A stretch of DNA of 64,000 bases from Bacteroidales bacterium. GTDB taxonomy: Bacteria > Bacteroidota > Bacteroidia > Bacteroidales > UBA932. Both the position numbers and the translations under genes were made by a program. Shown here one piece after another: positions 44,550 to 53,144 of the stretch. Under the pieces are notes generated by a model. The model did no database searches and had not been told where the DNA came from. It was given only the letters and a program-made list of their open reading frames with translations. The stretch lies in NCBI GenBank assembly GCA_017399865.1, contig JAFQAT010000017.1:62001-126000 (forward strand). The letters run 5' to 3'. Within the stretch, counting starts at the first letter, position 1. The number at the start of each line of letters is the position of its first letter.

Positions 44550-44693
44550 TCATTTGATTATAGATACGCCCAGCGACAGGCTGTTTTTAAAAACTAAATC
44601 CCTCCCACTCCTACGGAGCGGGCCCCTCCCGTTCACGAGGCCACGGGCGGCCACGGTTTTTAAAAACAGCCTGTCGCTGGTCATTTATTTATA
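44550..44693. mobile_element. Family B palindromic element, copy 2
   Basis: Perfect 25-base arms (44570-44594 and 44656-44680) enclose a core whose bases 44618-44655 are the exact reverse complement of 8300-8337. The adjacent mini-hairpin is TCC-GTA-GGA in core orientation (GAC-GAA-GTC in copy 1). A 13-base imperfect direct repeat flanks it (44550-44562 and 44681-44693, 11 of 13 equal), like a target duplication. Outer arm ends CCAGCG are shared with copy 1; the rest of the arms is not. Confidence 0.7.
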
Positions 44694-46697
44694 TTCAATA
44701 ACCTTTCCAGGAGTCTTGAAGGAAATCTTCGCCCCTTCTTCACGTACGTCATCCGCCTTGTAGGTGATGGTCCATGTCTCCATGGTCATCAGTTCCCAAA
44801 GTCTGGCCTCTGTCATCGGATCGGCAAATCTGATCCTGATGCATGGCTGGAGGTCATCGTTGAGGGTAAGGTATACCCCGATGACGCCTTCATGCTTCGA
44901 CAGATGGTTGCTCAGGTATGGCATGTTGCGCAGTATGATAGGCTTCTCGTAGTTCGAATCCACGATCTCGTAGATGTACTGCTGCTTGTCGCCGGCCGCT
45001 TCGATCCTGCTCTTCCACTGCACGTTGAATGCCGAGAACATGCCCTTGATGAAGTCGGCGGTGCTGACCATCCTGAAGCCGTCCTCAAGCTCCACGAACT
45101 CGTAGTCAACCTCAATTTCCTTTACACCGCCGCCATGAACCGGCATCTGGAGAACATCCATCTCCACGATGTCCTCGAACCACTCTTCCGAAAGGTCCTC
45201 AGATGGGTCCATGAATACGCGGATGATGAGAGGACAGGCGAACTCGCTCTCAAGACCGTATATCTTCTTTCCGCTGAGCCTCATCTGCATGCCGAGGTAG
45301 TTGATGTCCATCTTGTCATACATCTTCTCGGTGCGGATGGTCACAACCTTGAGGGAATCCACAGCCTTGTGGTCAGGGGTGGCGACTCTGAACTTGGTCG
45401 GCTGATAGATGGCCTCCTGTATCTTTTCCTCAGACGTTTTCGCAGGGTCGTAAAGGATATCTGCAGAATGTCTGTTCACATATGTCTTGACGCCATGCAC
45501 TCCAGGAACCTTTTCAAGCTTTGCCTTGAAGGTCATCGAACTTCCGTAGCACTTTACTGAGCGCAGTCCTTCGATGGTGACGGTCTGCAATGTCGACGGA
45601 TCGACGAGCTGGGTGACCGTGCCGTCTTCCGCCACTGTCTCTATGCCCCACTTCATGTCAATGGTAGGAAGTTCGAACTTTCCTCCTGCCCACATTCCGA
45701 ATGCCACCAGAACGACGGTCAAAACTGCAGGAACATACTTCCAGCACTTCGCCTGTTTCTTGCGGCAGACTCCGATCTTAAGGGCTCCGGTCGTACATGC
45801 TGCCGTACATTCTCCGCAGAGGGTGCAGTCCACAGACTCTACTCTGCCATTCTTGGCAGACCTGATGTCGATATGGTACGGACATTTCTTTTCGCAAAGA
45901 CCGCAGCTGTTGCATGCGGCGTTGTCCTTCATTACATAGAGGATCTGCATCTTAGGCTTCGCATGGAAGACTTCGAGAATGTATCCGAGGATGCAGAATG
46001 CTCCCAGAAGCACTGCCCATGGAATGTCTGCTCCAAGCACGTCAGCGACATAATATGCCCCGAAAAGCACTCCTATCCATATCCAGAACTTCAATGAATT
46101 CGAGATAGCTCCGAGCGGACAGAGATAGCGGCACCAGAACATGTCGATCAGGAAGCTTCCCAGAACGACGAGGCTGACAGTCACTATCGACATCCAGAGG
46201 GTTATCTCTCCCTTGAATCCTGTGGCGATGGCGTAGTAAGGGTCGAGGTTCTTGCAGAACAGCTCGCTTGCCTGTACGGTCATATAGAATATCCAGAACA
46301 CAAGGGCATATTTCACTATACGGAGGATCTTGTCAAGTACAGATCCGTTACGCACCTTGATTCCTTTGATCTTAAGAGCCCTGCGTGCCTTGCCTAGAAG
46401 GTCCTGGACCGTACCCACCGGACAGATGTATGCGCAGAAAAGCTTGCTGAAGAGCACCACTGCGGCTACAAGGGCGATGCCCATCATCACCTGAAGCGAC
46501 GACATGCTGCATGGGAGGGATCCCTGCGCCAGATATGTCGCGAGGGCCTGAAGACCTCCGAGAGGGCAGTATGCCTCCGGATCGGCCGCTTCCTTTGACG
46601 GAATCAGTCCTGTCAGGAACAGGACGAGGGCCGCAAGCACTCCCCACTGGAGGAGATACTTCGGCCAGTTCTTTCTTATCATTGACTTCTTAGCCAT
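44685..46697 (-). CDS. Membrane polyferredoxin with a heavy-metal-associated-like domain
   Basis: 670 residues. Up to eight membrane helices in the first 335 residues, with two NapH/NosR-type CxxxCP motifs (Cys88/Cys92 and Cys189/Cys193), then two 4Fe-4S clusters (Cys262-Cys272 and Cys291-Cys301 regions). Residues about 372-438 fold like an HMA metal-binding domain (VTIEGLRSVKCYGSS...HGVKTYVNRHSADILYDP), but only one of the two usual cysteines is present (Cys383; Ser386 replaces the second). The last 230 residues are a less familiar alpha-beta region. It may move electrons across the inner membrane. Known in Bacteroidales but function unproven to my knowledge. Confidence 0.78.
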   Translation of the reverse strand: MAKKSMIRKNWPKYLLQWGVLAALVLFLTGLIPSKEAADPEAYCPLGGLQALATYLAQGSLPCSMSSLQVMMGIALVAAVVLFSKLFCAYICPVGTVQDLLGKARRALKIKGIKVRNGSVLDKILRIVKYALVFWIFYMTVQASELFCKNLDPYYAIATGFKGEITLWMSIVTVSLVVLGSFLIDMFWCRYLCPLGAISNSLKFWIWIGVLFGAYYVADVLGADIPWAVLLGAFCILGYILEVFHAKPKMQILYVMKDNAACNSCGLCEKKCPYHIDIRSAKNGRVESVDCTLCGECTAACTTGALKIGVCRKKQAKCWKYVPAVLTVVLVAFGMWAGGKFELPTIDMKWGIETVAEDGTVTQLVDPSTLQTVTIEGLRSVKCYGSSMTFKAKLEKVPGVHGVKTYVNRHSADILYDPAKTSEEKIQEAIYQPTKFRVATPDHKAVDSLKVVTIRTEKMYDKMDINYLGMQMRLSGKKIYGLESEFACPLIIRVFMDPSEDLSEEWFEDIVEMDVLQMPVHGGGVKEIEVDYEFVELEDGFRMVSTADFIKGMFSAFNVQWKSRIEAAGDKQQYIYEIVDSNYEKPIILRNMPYLSNHLSKHEGVIGVYLTLNDDLQPCIRIRFADPMTEARLWELMTMETWTITYKADDVREEGAKISFKTPGKVIEYK

Positions 46698-46710
46698 AAT
46701 ATATTGTTAT

Positions 46711-46736
46711 AGATCCCCGATCAGGTCGGGGATGAC
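46711..46736. repeat. Short palindrome (GTCATCCCCGACC type)
   Basis: Minus strand starts GTCATCCCCGACC and ends TCGGGGATCT; it is the reverse-strand counterpart of 48996-49021 with a few paired changes. Sits between the polyferredoxin start and the C69 gene stop. Confidence 0.7.
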
Positions 46737-46737
46737 G

Positions 46738-48501
46738 TTACTTGACTTCTATTGTCTTGCCATGTTTTTCAGCAACGACTGCTTTCCATGTGTCTGTATA
46801 TCCTGGCTGTGATATCTTTGCCGGGATGCAGTCTGTATGTTCGTTGGTCACGAAAGTGCCGTCTTCATTCTGCGCCTTCACGTTGCCGTCGATGTACTTG
46901 ACGAGAAGAAGCTGCTCGAGAGCGACCCACTTGTCGAATATCTTCTGTGCATTCTTTACTGAAAAGTCCGTCAGATATGTGCGTACAGCTGCGTACGGGT
47001 CCACAGTCTTGCGTGCCTTGTCGTTGCGACGGATCTGCCTGCGCGGCTTCTTGTCTGCCGCCTTGTAGATTTCGAAGGCTTCTGCATCGGCTGCAGCAAC
47101 CGCTTCCATCATCCCGTTCTCCCATGCGTCAATTTCAGCATCAACGGTCGGGAACATGATGTTGTATGCCTTGTAGCATGCGTTTGCAACGCGGTTTGTC
47201 ATCCAGAAAGCTGATGTCGGAGAATATGTGATCATGTTTCCGTTACCTACGCGGAAGCATTCAGGAATTTCATATGTCGAAGTGTAGATAGGGGTGAGAT
47301 ATGATGTCGCAGCATCGTCGCATCCGAACCAGTTCACGCCTCCGATCACGTCAGGAAGCCATCCTCTTGACTGTCCCACGAACCAGAATCCTGTCTGCTG
47401 GGTCGCGATCGCCCTTTCGTTGACATATTCCTTCCCGTCCACTTCGAATCCCATAGGCCTCCAGCGGTATGGAAGGGCGTTTCCGCCAGCTCCGATGTCC
47501 TGGGTCATGTCCATAGGGGTGCCCTCATAGTGGTCACGCATAACGTCAGCTACGTTCTTCACGCTGATCTTGCGTGCCGGCTTCACGAAGAGAGGGAATC
47601 TCTTGGTCTTGTCCCATCCCATAGCGTAGTCGATATAGTCGTATGCATCTTTGGTAACCACGTTTCCGTTCTCATCCTCGAAGGTGAACTTGCCGTCGCA
47701 GAGGATGTTGAAAGCGGCCCATGCGCGGGCTTCGCAACCCCTCATGCCGCTGAAATCGAGCGGAGCATATGCGTCGCAGAAGCTGAATTCCTTGTCCTCA
47801 CCGCTGAAGTACCCCTTTTCGCGTGCGAATGTGATCACGTCAGGGGCGTACATGCAGTTTTCGGGATCATCGAGAGGGAAGGTGCTGATGCGGGCCTGGT
47901 TTGCATGTGCGCAGATGTATCCGTCAGGCACGCGGCGTGCCACCCATACGATGCCCTTGTTGTCCGGGCCCTTTCCGATGAGGTCCATGACCCATACCTC
48001 ATCTTTGTCGGCGATCGAGAACGATTCGCCGCTCGAGTAGTAGCCGTATGTGTTCGCGAGGTCGACGATCACATTGATCGCCTCGCGTGCTGTCTTTGCC
48101 CTTTCGAGGGCGACATAAATGAGCGAGCCGTAGTCCATGATGCCCTTAGGGTCTTCAAGTTCCGGACGTCCGCCGTATGTGGTTTCGGCGATGATGAGCT
48201 GATGCTCGTTCATGTTGCCGACCCTCTGGTATGTCCTCGCTGCCTGAGGAATGTATCCAAGGAACTTGCCTGTGTCCCATTCGTTGATCTTGCGCATTTC
48301 ACCGCTCTGCCATACTCCGGCAGGTGCATAGTAAAGCTCACCGTAGAGCTGGTGTGAATCCGCTGCATATGATACCATGTTGGACCCGTCTGTGCTGGCT
48401 CCTTTTGTTACGAGCACATTGGTGCATGCATGACTTTCGAGGCTGGCAAAGCCTGCGACCGCCATGATTGAAAAGAGGATTGCTGTAGAAAGTCTTCTCA
48501 T
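46738..48501 (-). CDS. C69 family dipeptidase, exported
   Basis: 587 residues. A signal peptide ending in SHA precedes Cys26 (ACTNVLVTKGA); removal exposes Cys26 as the N-terminal nucleophile expected for this Ntn-hydrolase family. Other family blocks: YAADSHQLYGELY, the ETTYGGRPEL segment, ALERAKTAREAI and SGESFSIADKDEVWVMDLIGKG. It cleaves dipeptides, probably in the periplasm, and sits near the S46 enzyme that would supply them. A -7 box lies about 54 bases upstream on the minus strand. Confidence 0.92.
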   Translation of the reverse strand: MRRLSTAILFSIMAVAGFASLESHACTNVLVTKGASTDGSNMVSYAADSHQLYGELYYAPAGVWQSGEMRKINEWDTGKFLGYIPQAARTYQRVGNMNEHQLIIAETTYGGRPELEDPKGIMDYGSLIYVALERAKTAREAINVIVDLANTYGYYSSGESFSIADKDEVWVMDLIGKGPDNKGIVWVARRVPDGYICAHANQARISTFPLDDPENCMYAPDVITFAREKGYFSGEDKEFSFCDAYAPLDFSGMRGCEARAWAAFNILCDGKFTFEDENGNVVTKDAYDYIDYAMGWDKTKRFPLFVKPARKISVKNVADVMRDHYEGTPMDMTQDIGAGGNALPYRWRPMGFEVDGKEYVNERAIATQQTGFWFVGQSRGWLPDVIGGVNWFGCDDAATSYLTPIYTSTYEIPECFRVGNGNMITYSPTSAFWMTNRVANACYKAYNIMFPTVDAEIDAWENGMMEAVAAADAEAFEIYKAADKKPRRQIRRNDKARKTVDPYAAVRTYLTDFSVKNAQKIFDKWVALEQLLLVKYIDGNVKAQNEDGTFVTNEHTDCIPAKISQPGYTDTWKAVVAEKHGKTIEVK

Positions 48502-48554
48502 TTTGTACTTTTGTTATAATTAATTACTTTTGTGTCGTTTTTTGCGATATTATG

Positions 48555-48562
48555 CAAAACTA
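48555..48562 (-). promoter_or_regulatory. -7 box for the C69 dipeptidase gene
   Basis: Plus-strand CAAAACTA reads TAGTTTTG on the minus strand; no clear -33 match. Confidence 0.45.
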
Positions 48563-48580
48563 TAAAAATTTTCGCTAGTT

Positions 48581-48991
48581 ATGAAATTGAAATCGATTGT
48601 TCTGCTATCTTTTGCGGTCCTGATGTCAATGGTTTCCGGTGCCGTGGCTTCTGCACAGCAGAAGGAAGGGCCTGACATCTACGAACAGGTGCAGACAGAA
48701 ACCGACAGGCTGCAGAGGGTGCTTGACCTTGAAGACTGGCAGGCTTTCTACATGGATTCCACTCTGATGCATGACTTTACCGCGATGATGGCCGACTATG
48801 AGAAGCTTCAGTCTTCGAAAGTGACTAATACATCCATGTATCAGGATGTTCAGGACAAGTGGATGGACCAGATCGACGCGACATACAAGAAGATATTCAC
48901 TGAAGACCAGTGGAAGGCATATCTGAAGGCCGGTGCGGGCAGGCTGATAAAGGCGCGCGAAAAGCGCAAGGCAAAGGCTGCAGGAAATTAA
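48581..48991 (+). CDS. Small exported protein of unknown function
   Basis: 136 residues with a signal peptide (MKLKSIVLLSF...ASAQ). The mature part is helical with the motif DLEDWQAFYMDSTLMHDFTAM and a basic tail. Similar short proteins occur in Bacteroidales, but I do not know their role. Ends just before a short palindrome; the next gene is a nitroreductase. Confidence 0.6.
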   Translation: MKLKSIVLLSFAVLMSMVSGAVASAQQKEGPDIYEQVQTETDRLQRVLDLEDWQAFYMDSTLMHDFTAMMADYEKLQSSKVTNTSMYQDVQDKWMDQIDATYKKIFTEDQWKAYLKAGAGRLIKAREKRKAKAAGN

Positions 48992-48995
48992 TATT

Positions 48996-49021
48996 GTCAT
49001 TCCCGGCCCGACCGGGAATCT
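48996..49021. repeat. Short palindrome (GTCATTCCCGGCC type)
   Basis: Starts GTCATTCCCGGCC and ends GACCGGGAATCT; near-perfect inverted repeat. Same pattern as 46711-46736 read on the other strand. Confidence 0.7.
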
Positions 49022-49033
49022 AAGCAACGGATT

Positions 49034-49510
49034 ATGGATTTTTTAGAGGTAATAGAGAAGAGGCATAGTGTCAGGAAATATTCCGACAGGCCGGTAGAAA
49101 AAGAAATTCTGGACGCGATAGTAAAGGTTGCCCAGACAGCTCCTTCTTCAAGAAACAGCAGGAGCTCGGCCTTCATGATCGTTGAGGACCACGACACTCT
49201 TGAAGCCCTTTCACAGATGCGTGACTATGGTTCCGGCCTCCTTGCCGGCGCCCAGGCAGCCATCGTGGTGATGGGTGACGAGACAAAGACCGACCTTTGG
49301 GTGGATAACTGCGCGATTTCAGCTACATTCATCCAGCTGGCGGTTACGGCGATGGACCTCGTGAGCTGCTGGGTCCACTGCAATGGCCGTCCGCGTCTGA
49401 AGGACGAGCCGGACGGAGCGAAGGCAGAGGACTATGTGACCGAGCTTCTCGGCATCAAGGAAGGCCTCAGGCCATACTGCGTGATAGCCATCGGCTATCC
49501 TGTGGAATAG
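49034..49510 (+). CDS. Nitroreductase family FMN-dependent protein
   Basis: 158 residues, short for the family (usually about 170-220). The N-terminal EKRHSVRKYSDRPVEKEIL and TAPSSRNSRS motifs bind FMN, and CNGRP...LGIKEGLRPYCVIAIGYPVE is the usual C-terminal block. It probably reduces quinones, flavin-linked or nitro compounds in the cytoplasm; the substrate is unknown. Confidence 0.88.
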   Translation: MDFLEVIEKRHSVRKYSDRPVEKEILDAIVKVAQTAPSSRNSRSSAFMIVEDHDTLEALSQMRDYGSGLLAGAQAAIVVMGDETKTDLWVDNCAISATFIQLAVTAMDLVSCWVHCNGRPRLKDEPDGAKAEDYVTELLGIKEGLRPYCVIAIGYPVE

Positions 49511-49590
49511 TCCGCCCTGTCATTCGGATGATCCGCCCCTGTCATTCGGATGATCCGCCCTTGTCATCCTGAGCGAAAGCGAAGGATCTT
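49511..49590. repeat. Tandem repeat plus REP-like palindrome before pheS
   Basis: A unit of about 22 bases beginning TCCGCCC and containing GTCATTCGGATGA occurs twice (49511-49531 and 49532-49553) and starts a third time; it is followed by a GTCATCCTGAGC...GGATCTT palindrome (49563-49590) of the kind seen at 10122-10148. Confidence 0.8.
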
Positions 49591-49620
49591 TAATGATAGA
49601 AATTATAAAGTGAAATATAT

Positions 49621-50646
49621 ATGAGAGAACGTATTGAAGCCCTTATGGCTGAAATAGAGGCCCTGTCGTGCAAGACAGAGCAGGAAATAGAAGAGGCGCG
49701 AGTGCGCCTTCTTGGAAAAAAGGGTTCGGTTACCGCTCTTTTCGAAGAGTTCAGGACAGTGGCTCCGGAACTCAAGAGGGAGTACGGACAGAAGCTGAAC
49801 GTACTTAAGAACGCCGCTGCGGCAAAGATCGAGGCGCTCAGGGAAGCTGCGGCCGAGGCCCCTGCCTCAGGCCCGGCAGCATTCGATTATACAATGCCGG
49901 GAGACCCTGTATCCCTCGGTTCGCGCCATCCGGTTTCGATTGCCCGCGAGGAGATCGTGAGCATCTTCCGCAAGTTCGGATATGATGTGGCTGAAGGTCC
50001 TGAAGTCGAGGATGACTGGCATGTGTTCGAGGCGTTGAACTTCCCGCCAGAACACCCTGCCCGCGAAATGCAGGATACGTTCTTCATCAAGGACAGCGAC
50101 AATCCGGTGCTCCTGCGTACCCACACATCTTCAGTGCAGGTGCGTGCCATGGAGAAGATGCCTCTTCCTATCCGTATAGTATGTCCGGGCCGCGTGTTCC
50201 GTAACGAGGCGATTTCAGCCCGTGCACACTGCATCTTCCATCAGGTCGAGGGTCTCTACATCGATGAGAACGTGACTTTCGCTGATATGAAGCAGGCCAT
50301 TCTCCTCTTCGCCCGCGAGATGTTCGGAGCACAGACAGAGATCCGCATGCGTCCTTCGTACTTCCCGTTCACAGAGCCTTCGGCAGAGGTGGACGTAAGC
50401 TGCAACATCTGCGGCGGCAAGGGATGCAACATCTGCAAGGGAACAGGCTGGCTCGAGATCATGGGCTGCGGCATGGTGGATCCGAATGTCCTCGAAGCTT
50501 CCGGTATCGACAGCAGGAAGTACAGCGGCTTCGCCTTCGGAATGGGTGTGGAGCGTATCGCAATGCTCAAGTGGCAGGTACGCGACCTCCGCAACTACTT
50601 CGAGAACGACCTCCGCTTCCTTAAGGAGTTCGAAACTTCTCTTTAG
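49621..50646 (+). CDS. pheS: Phenylalanyl-tRNA synthetase alpha subunit
   Basis: 341 residues. An N-terminal coiled coil (about 1-85) contacts tRNA; the class II catalytic core follows with motif 1 (HPVSIAREEIVSIF), motif 2 (RVFRNEAISARAHCIFHQVEG) and motif 3 (GFAFGMGVERIAMLKW). A cysteine-rich CNICGGKGCNICKGTGW insert occupies the loop before motif 3. pheT is not in the window. A regulator follows by 11 bases but probably belongs to the downstream locus. Confidence 0.96.
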   Translation: MRERIEALMAEIEALSCKTEQEIEEARVRLLGKKGSVTALFEEFRTVAPELKREYGQKLNVLKNAAAAKIEALREAAAEAPASGPAAFDYTMPGDPVSLGSRHPVSIAREEIVSIFRKFGYDVAEGPEVEDDWHVFEALNFPPEHPAREMQDTFFIKDSDNPVLLRTHTSSVQVRAMEKMPLPIRIVCPGRVFRNEAISARAHCIFHQVEGLYIDENVTFADMKQAILLFAREMFGAQTEIRMRPSYFPFTEPSAEVDVSCNICGGKGCNICKGTGWLEIMGCGMVDPNVLEASGIDSRKYSGFAFGMGVERIAMLKWQVRDLRNYFENDLRFLKEFETSL

Positions 50647-50657
50647 AACATAATTGA

Positions 50658-51824
50658 ATGCGACTGCTTTTCATCACAGATTTTACCGAGCAGTTTGCTT
50701 ACAGGTTTCTGCGTGGCATCTTGAACTACTCACAAAGTACAGAACAGTGGGTGGTCTGCAAGATGCCGCCTGCATATAAGCGCCAGCTTGGTCTTGAGGA
50801 AGTGGTCTCATGGGCAAAGGAATGGCGTGCGGATGTGGTCATCGCTCAATTCGATCCTGAAGATGACGTGACGCTTTTCCGCAAGAACGGGATCGTAGCG
50901 CTTGCTCAGGACTATATCGTCAAGTTCGATTCCATTCCCAATATCACCGGTGATTATACCTTGACCGGAACCATGGCGGCTGATTATTTCCTTTCCAAGG
51001 GTTTCAAGAATTTCGGTTTCTTCGGATATAACGGAGTGTGCTGGTCTGATGAACGTTGCGACGCTTTCCGGCATAGGGTGGAGAAGTCCGTGGGCAAGGA
51101 GAATTTCTATATGTACGACAGGCAGAATATCGACAACATGTGGTATTACGATCAGTCGGTACTTTCCGATTGGCTCCAGAGCCTGCCTAAGCCGATCGCC
51201 ATAATGGCCTGTGATGACAATCAGGGAAACATCCTTCTTCAGGCCTGCGAATTCTGCGGTCTCCATGTACCTTTCGATGTCGCGATCATCGGAGTCGACA
51301 ATGATGAGATCCTTTGCAACATGTCCGATCCGACGATGTCTACGATAAACGTCGATATCGAACGTGGCGGATCCGACACAGCAGCCATGGTGGACAGGAT
51401 GGTCAAGGACCCTTCTTATCTGGGAGAAGACATTGTCCTTAAACCTCTGGGAGTGATAGAGCGTCTTTCTTCGTCTGTCTTTGCGACAAACGACAAGGAA
51501 GTACTTGCCGCCCTCAGGTTCATCCATGCGAATGTGGATTCAAAGATACAGGTCACTGATGTCCTGAAGAACGTGCCTGTTTCCCGCCGTCTGCTGGAAC
51601 AGCGTTTCAAGAACATGACGGGCATGACCATATATAATTATATTTCAGTGATGAGGATGGAGCGTTTCGCGCAGCTTCTGATATCTTCCAATGATCCTAT
51701 CTCCGATATAGCCGCGAGACTTGATGAGTTCGATACCAAGGGTATCTCCCGTCGCTTCAAGGAATTAAAGGGATGCACTCCTTCCGAATTCAGAAAGAAA
51801 CATTTGCGCAAATTGCGAAAATAA
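50658..51824 (+). CDS. XylR-type regulator (LacI-like sensor fused to AraC HTH)
   Basis: 388 residues. Residues about 1-275 form a periplasmic-binding-like sugar sensor without its usual LacI DNA-binding head (RLLFITDFTEQFAYRFLRGI, IMACDDNQGNILLQAC, VAIIGVDNDEILCNM). Residues about 285-385 are an AraC HTH (VPVSRRLLEQRFKNMTGMTIYNYI ... CTPSEFRKKH). This is the XylR architecture used to control sugar loci in response to a cytoplasmic sugar. It lies just upstream of the GH18/SusC/SusD locus, which it likely controls. Confidence 0.9.
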   Translation: MRLLFITDFTEQFAYRFLRGILNYSQSTEQWVVCKMPPAYKRQLGLEEVVSWAKEWRADVVIAQFDPEDDVTLFRKNGIVALAQDYIVKFDSIPNITGDYTLTGTMAADYFLSKGFKNFGFFGYNGVCWSDERCDAFRHRVEKSVGKENFYMYDRQNIDNMWYYDQSVLSDWLQSLPKPIAIMACDDNQGNILLQACEFCGLHVPFDVAIIGVDNDEILCNMSDPTMSTINVDIERGGSDTAAMVDRMVKDPSYLGEDIVLKPLGVIERLSSSVFATNDKEVLAALRFIHANVDSKIQVTDVLKNVPVSRRLLEQRFKNMTGMTIYNYISVMRMERFAQLLISSNDPISDIAARLDEFDTKGISRRFKELKGCTPSEFRKKHLRKLRK

Positions 51825-51862
51825 ACACGCAAATTCCCCCTATTATCGCTTATGTGACGGAT

Positions 51863-51870
51863 TATATTTG
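51863..51870 (+). promoter_or_regulatory. -7 box for the GH18/SusCD locus
   Basis: TATATTTG matches TAnnTTTG, 32 bases before the GH18 start codon; no strong -33 match, as is common for activator-dependent promoters. No other clear promoter is seen before the following Sus genes. Confidence 0.55.
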
Positions 51871-51902
51871 CAAAAGTAACACTAAAGCAAACCGATCCGT
51901 TC

Positions 51903-53102
51903 ATGAAAAGGATTGTTATTTCTGTAGTATCCGTGCTGTTCTGCGCAGCTCTGATGTCTCTCGCATGTTCATGTAAGGAAGATGAACATGGTTTTGTCGT
52001 TCCTACGCCTGATCCGGACAAGGAACAGGAAAAGGAAGAGAATGGCGACAATCAGGATGGTGAAAATCAGAATCCCGAGATCGCGTCTTTGTGCAATCCT
52101 GAAGATCTGGGACAGACTCCTATGATCATTGCCTACTACACCGAGAACTCTTCATCCCTTCCGGATCCGTCATGCCTGACACATATCAATTATGCCCACG
52201 GCCGCTTTGTCGACAAGGAGACCGGTGACGGCGGCATCTGGATAGAGAAGCCGGAACTTATGCAGAAGGTCATTGCTCTCAAGGAGAAGAAGCCGACCCT
52301 GAAGGTCCTCCTGATGATCGGCGGATGGGGCGACAAGGCCGACGGATTCAGCCAGATGGCCCGTGATCCGAGAAAGCGCACACTGTTCTGCCAGTCGTGC
52401 AAGGAACATATTGACAATTATGGCCTTGACGGAATCGACATCGACTGGGAATATCCTACCGCAGGACCTTCTGAGAACGGAAAGCACCCTGATGACACGA
52501 AGAACTTCAATCTGCTTCTGAAGGAGCTTCGCGAGACGATAGGAAACACGAAGATAATCTCTTACGCATCTTCTGCGAGCGGAAAATACGTCGACTGGAA
52601 GACAGCCATGCTTTATATGGATTACGTAAACGTAATGACATATGACATGGGCGACCCTCCATATCATAATGCTCCTCTTTACTACTCGGCGGCGATTACA
52701 AGAAGCCGCAGCGCCGACCAGTCGGTATCGCTGCATTTCGCCGGAGGCGTTCCTCTTGACAGGCAGGTCCTGGGAGTCCCTTTCTACGGACATGGAACCG
52801 CTCCGTATGACGATGACGTGAAATACAACAAGATGGATGAGATCTTCTCATCAGACAAATACGCGGGTAAGAACATCAGGAAATGGGATGCCGTAGCCAA
52901 GGTCCCTTATCTTGTCGACGAGTCAGGCACCTTCCTGCTCGGATACGACGATCCGGAATCGGTAAGACACAAGGGAGAGTATGTGGTGCAGAAGAAGCTC
53001 CTTGGCGCAATGTTCTGGGAATACCGCCACGATGACTCCCAGGGTTCCCTTCGAAAGGCCTTGTGCAAGGCCATTTACGGCAAGGAATCCACAACGGAAT
53101 AA
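51903..53102 (+). CDS. GH18 chitinase-like lipoprotein
   Basis: 399 residues. A lipobox (SLAC, Cys22) and an Asp/Glu-rich linker (about 25-60) place it on the outer membrane. The GH18 barrel carries IGGWG and the full DxxDxDxE motif: Asp176, Asp179, Asp181 and Glu183 (GLDGIDIDWEYP). That wording is closer to chitinases than to EndoF-type N-glycan endoglycosidases, which usually read FDDE there. It would cut GlcNAc-containing polymers at the surface, feeding the SusC/SusD pairs that follow by 43 bases. Confidence 0.88.
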   Translation: MKRIVISVVSVLFCAALMSLACSCKEDEHGFVVPTPDPDKEQEKEENGDNQDGENQNPEIASLCNPEDLGQTPMIIAYYTENSSSLPDPSCLTHINYAHGRFVDKETGDGGIWIEKPELMQKVIALKEKKPTLKVLLMIGGWGDKADGFSQMARDPRKRTLFCQSCKEHIDNYGLDGIDIDWEYPTAGPSENGKHPDDTKNFNLLLKELRETIGNTKIISYASSASGKYVDWKTAMLYMDYVNVMTYDMGDPPYHNAPLYYSAAITRSRSADQSVSLHFAGGVPLDRQVLGVPFYGHGTAPYDDDVKYNKMDEIFSSDKYAGKNIRKWDAVAKVPYLVDESGTFLLGYDDPESVRHKGEYVVQKKLLGAMFWEYRHDDSQGSLRKALCKAIYGKESTTE

Positions 53103-53144
53103 GACCACAAAACCAAACCACAATAATTCATAATACTAAACACA

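Noticed and set aside
51903..53102. EndoF-type N-glycan endoglycosidase
   Set aside because: The active-site wording DGIDIDWEYP is chitinase-like rather than the FDDE form; not excluded, but less likely.
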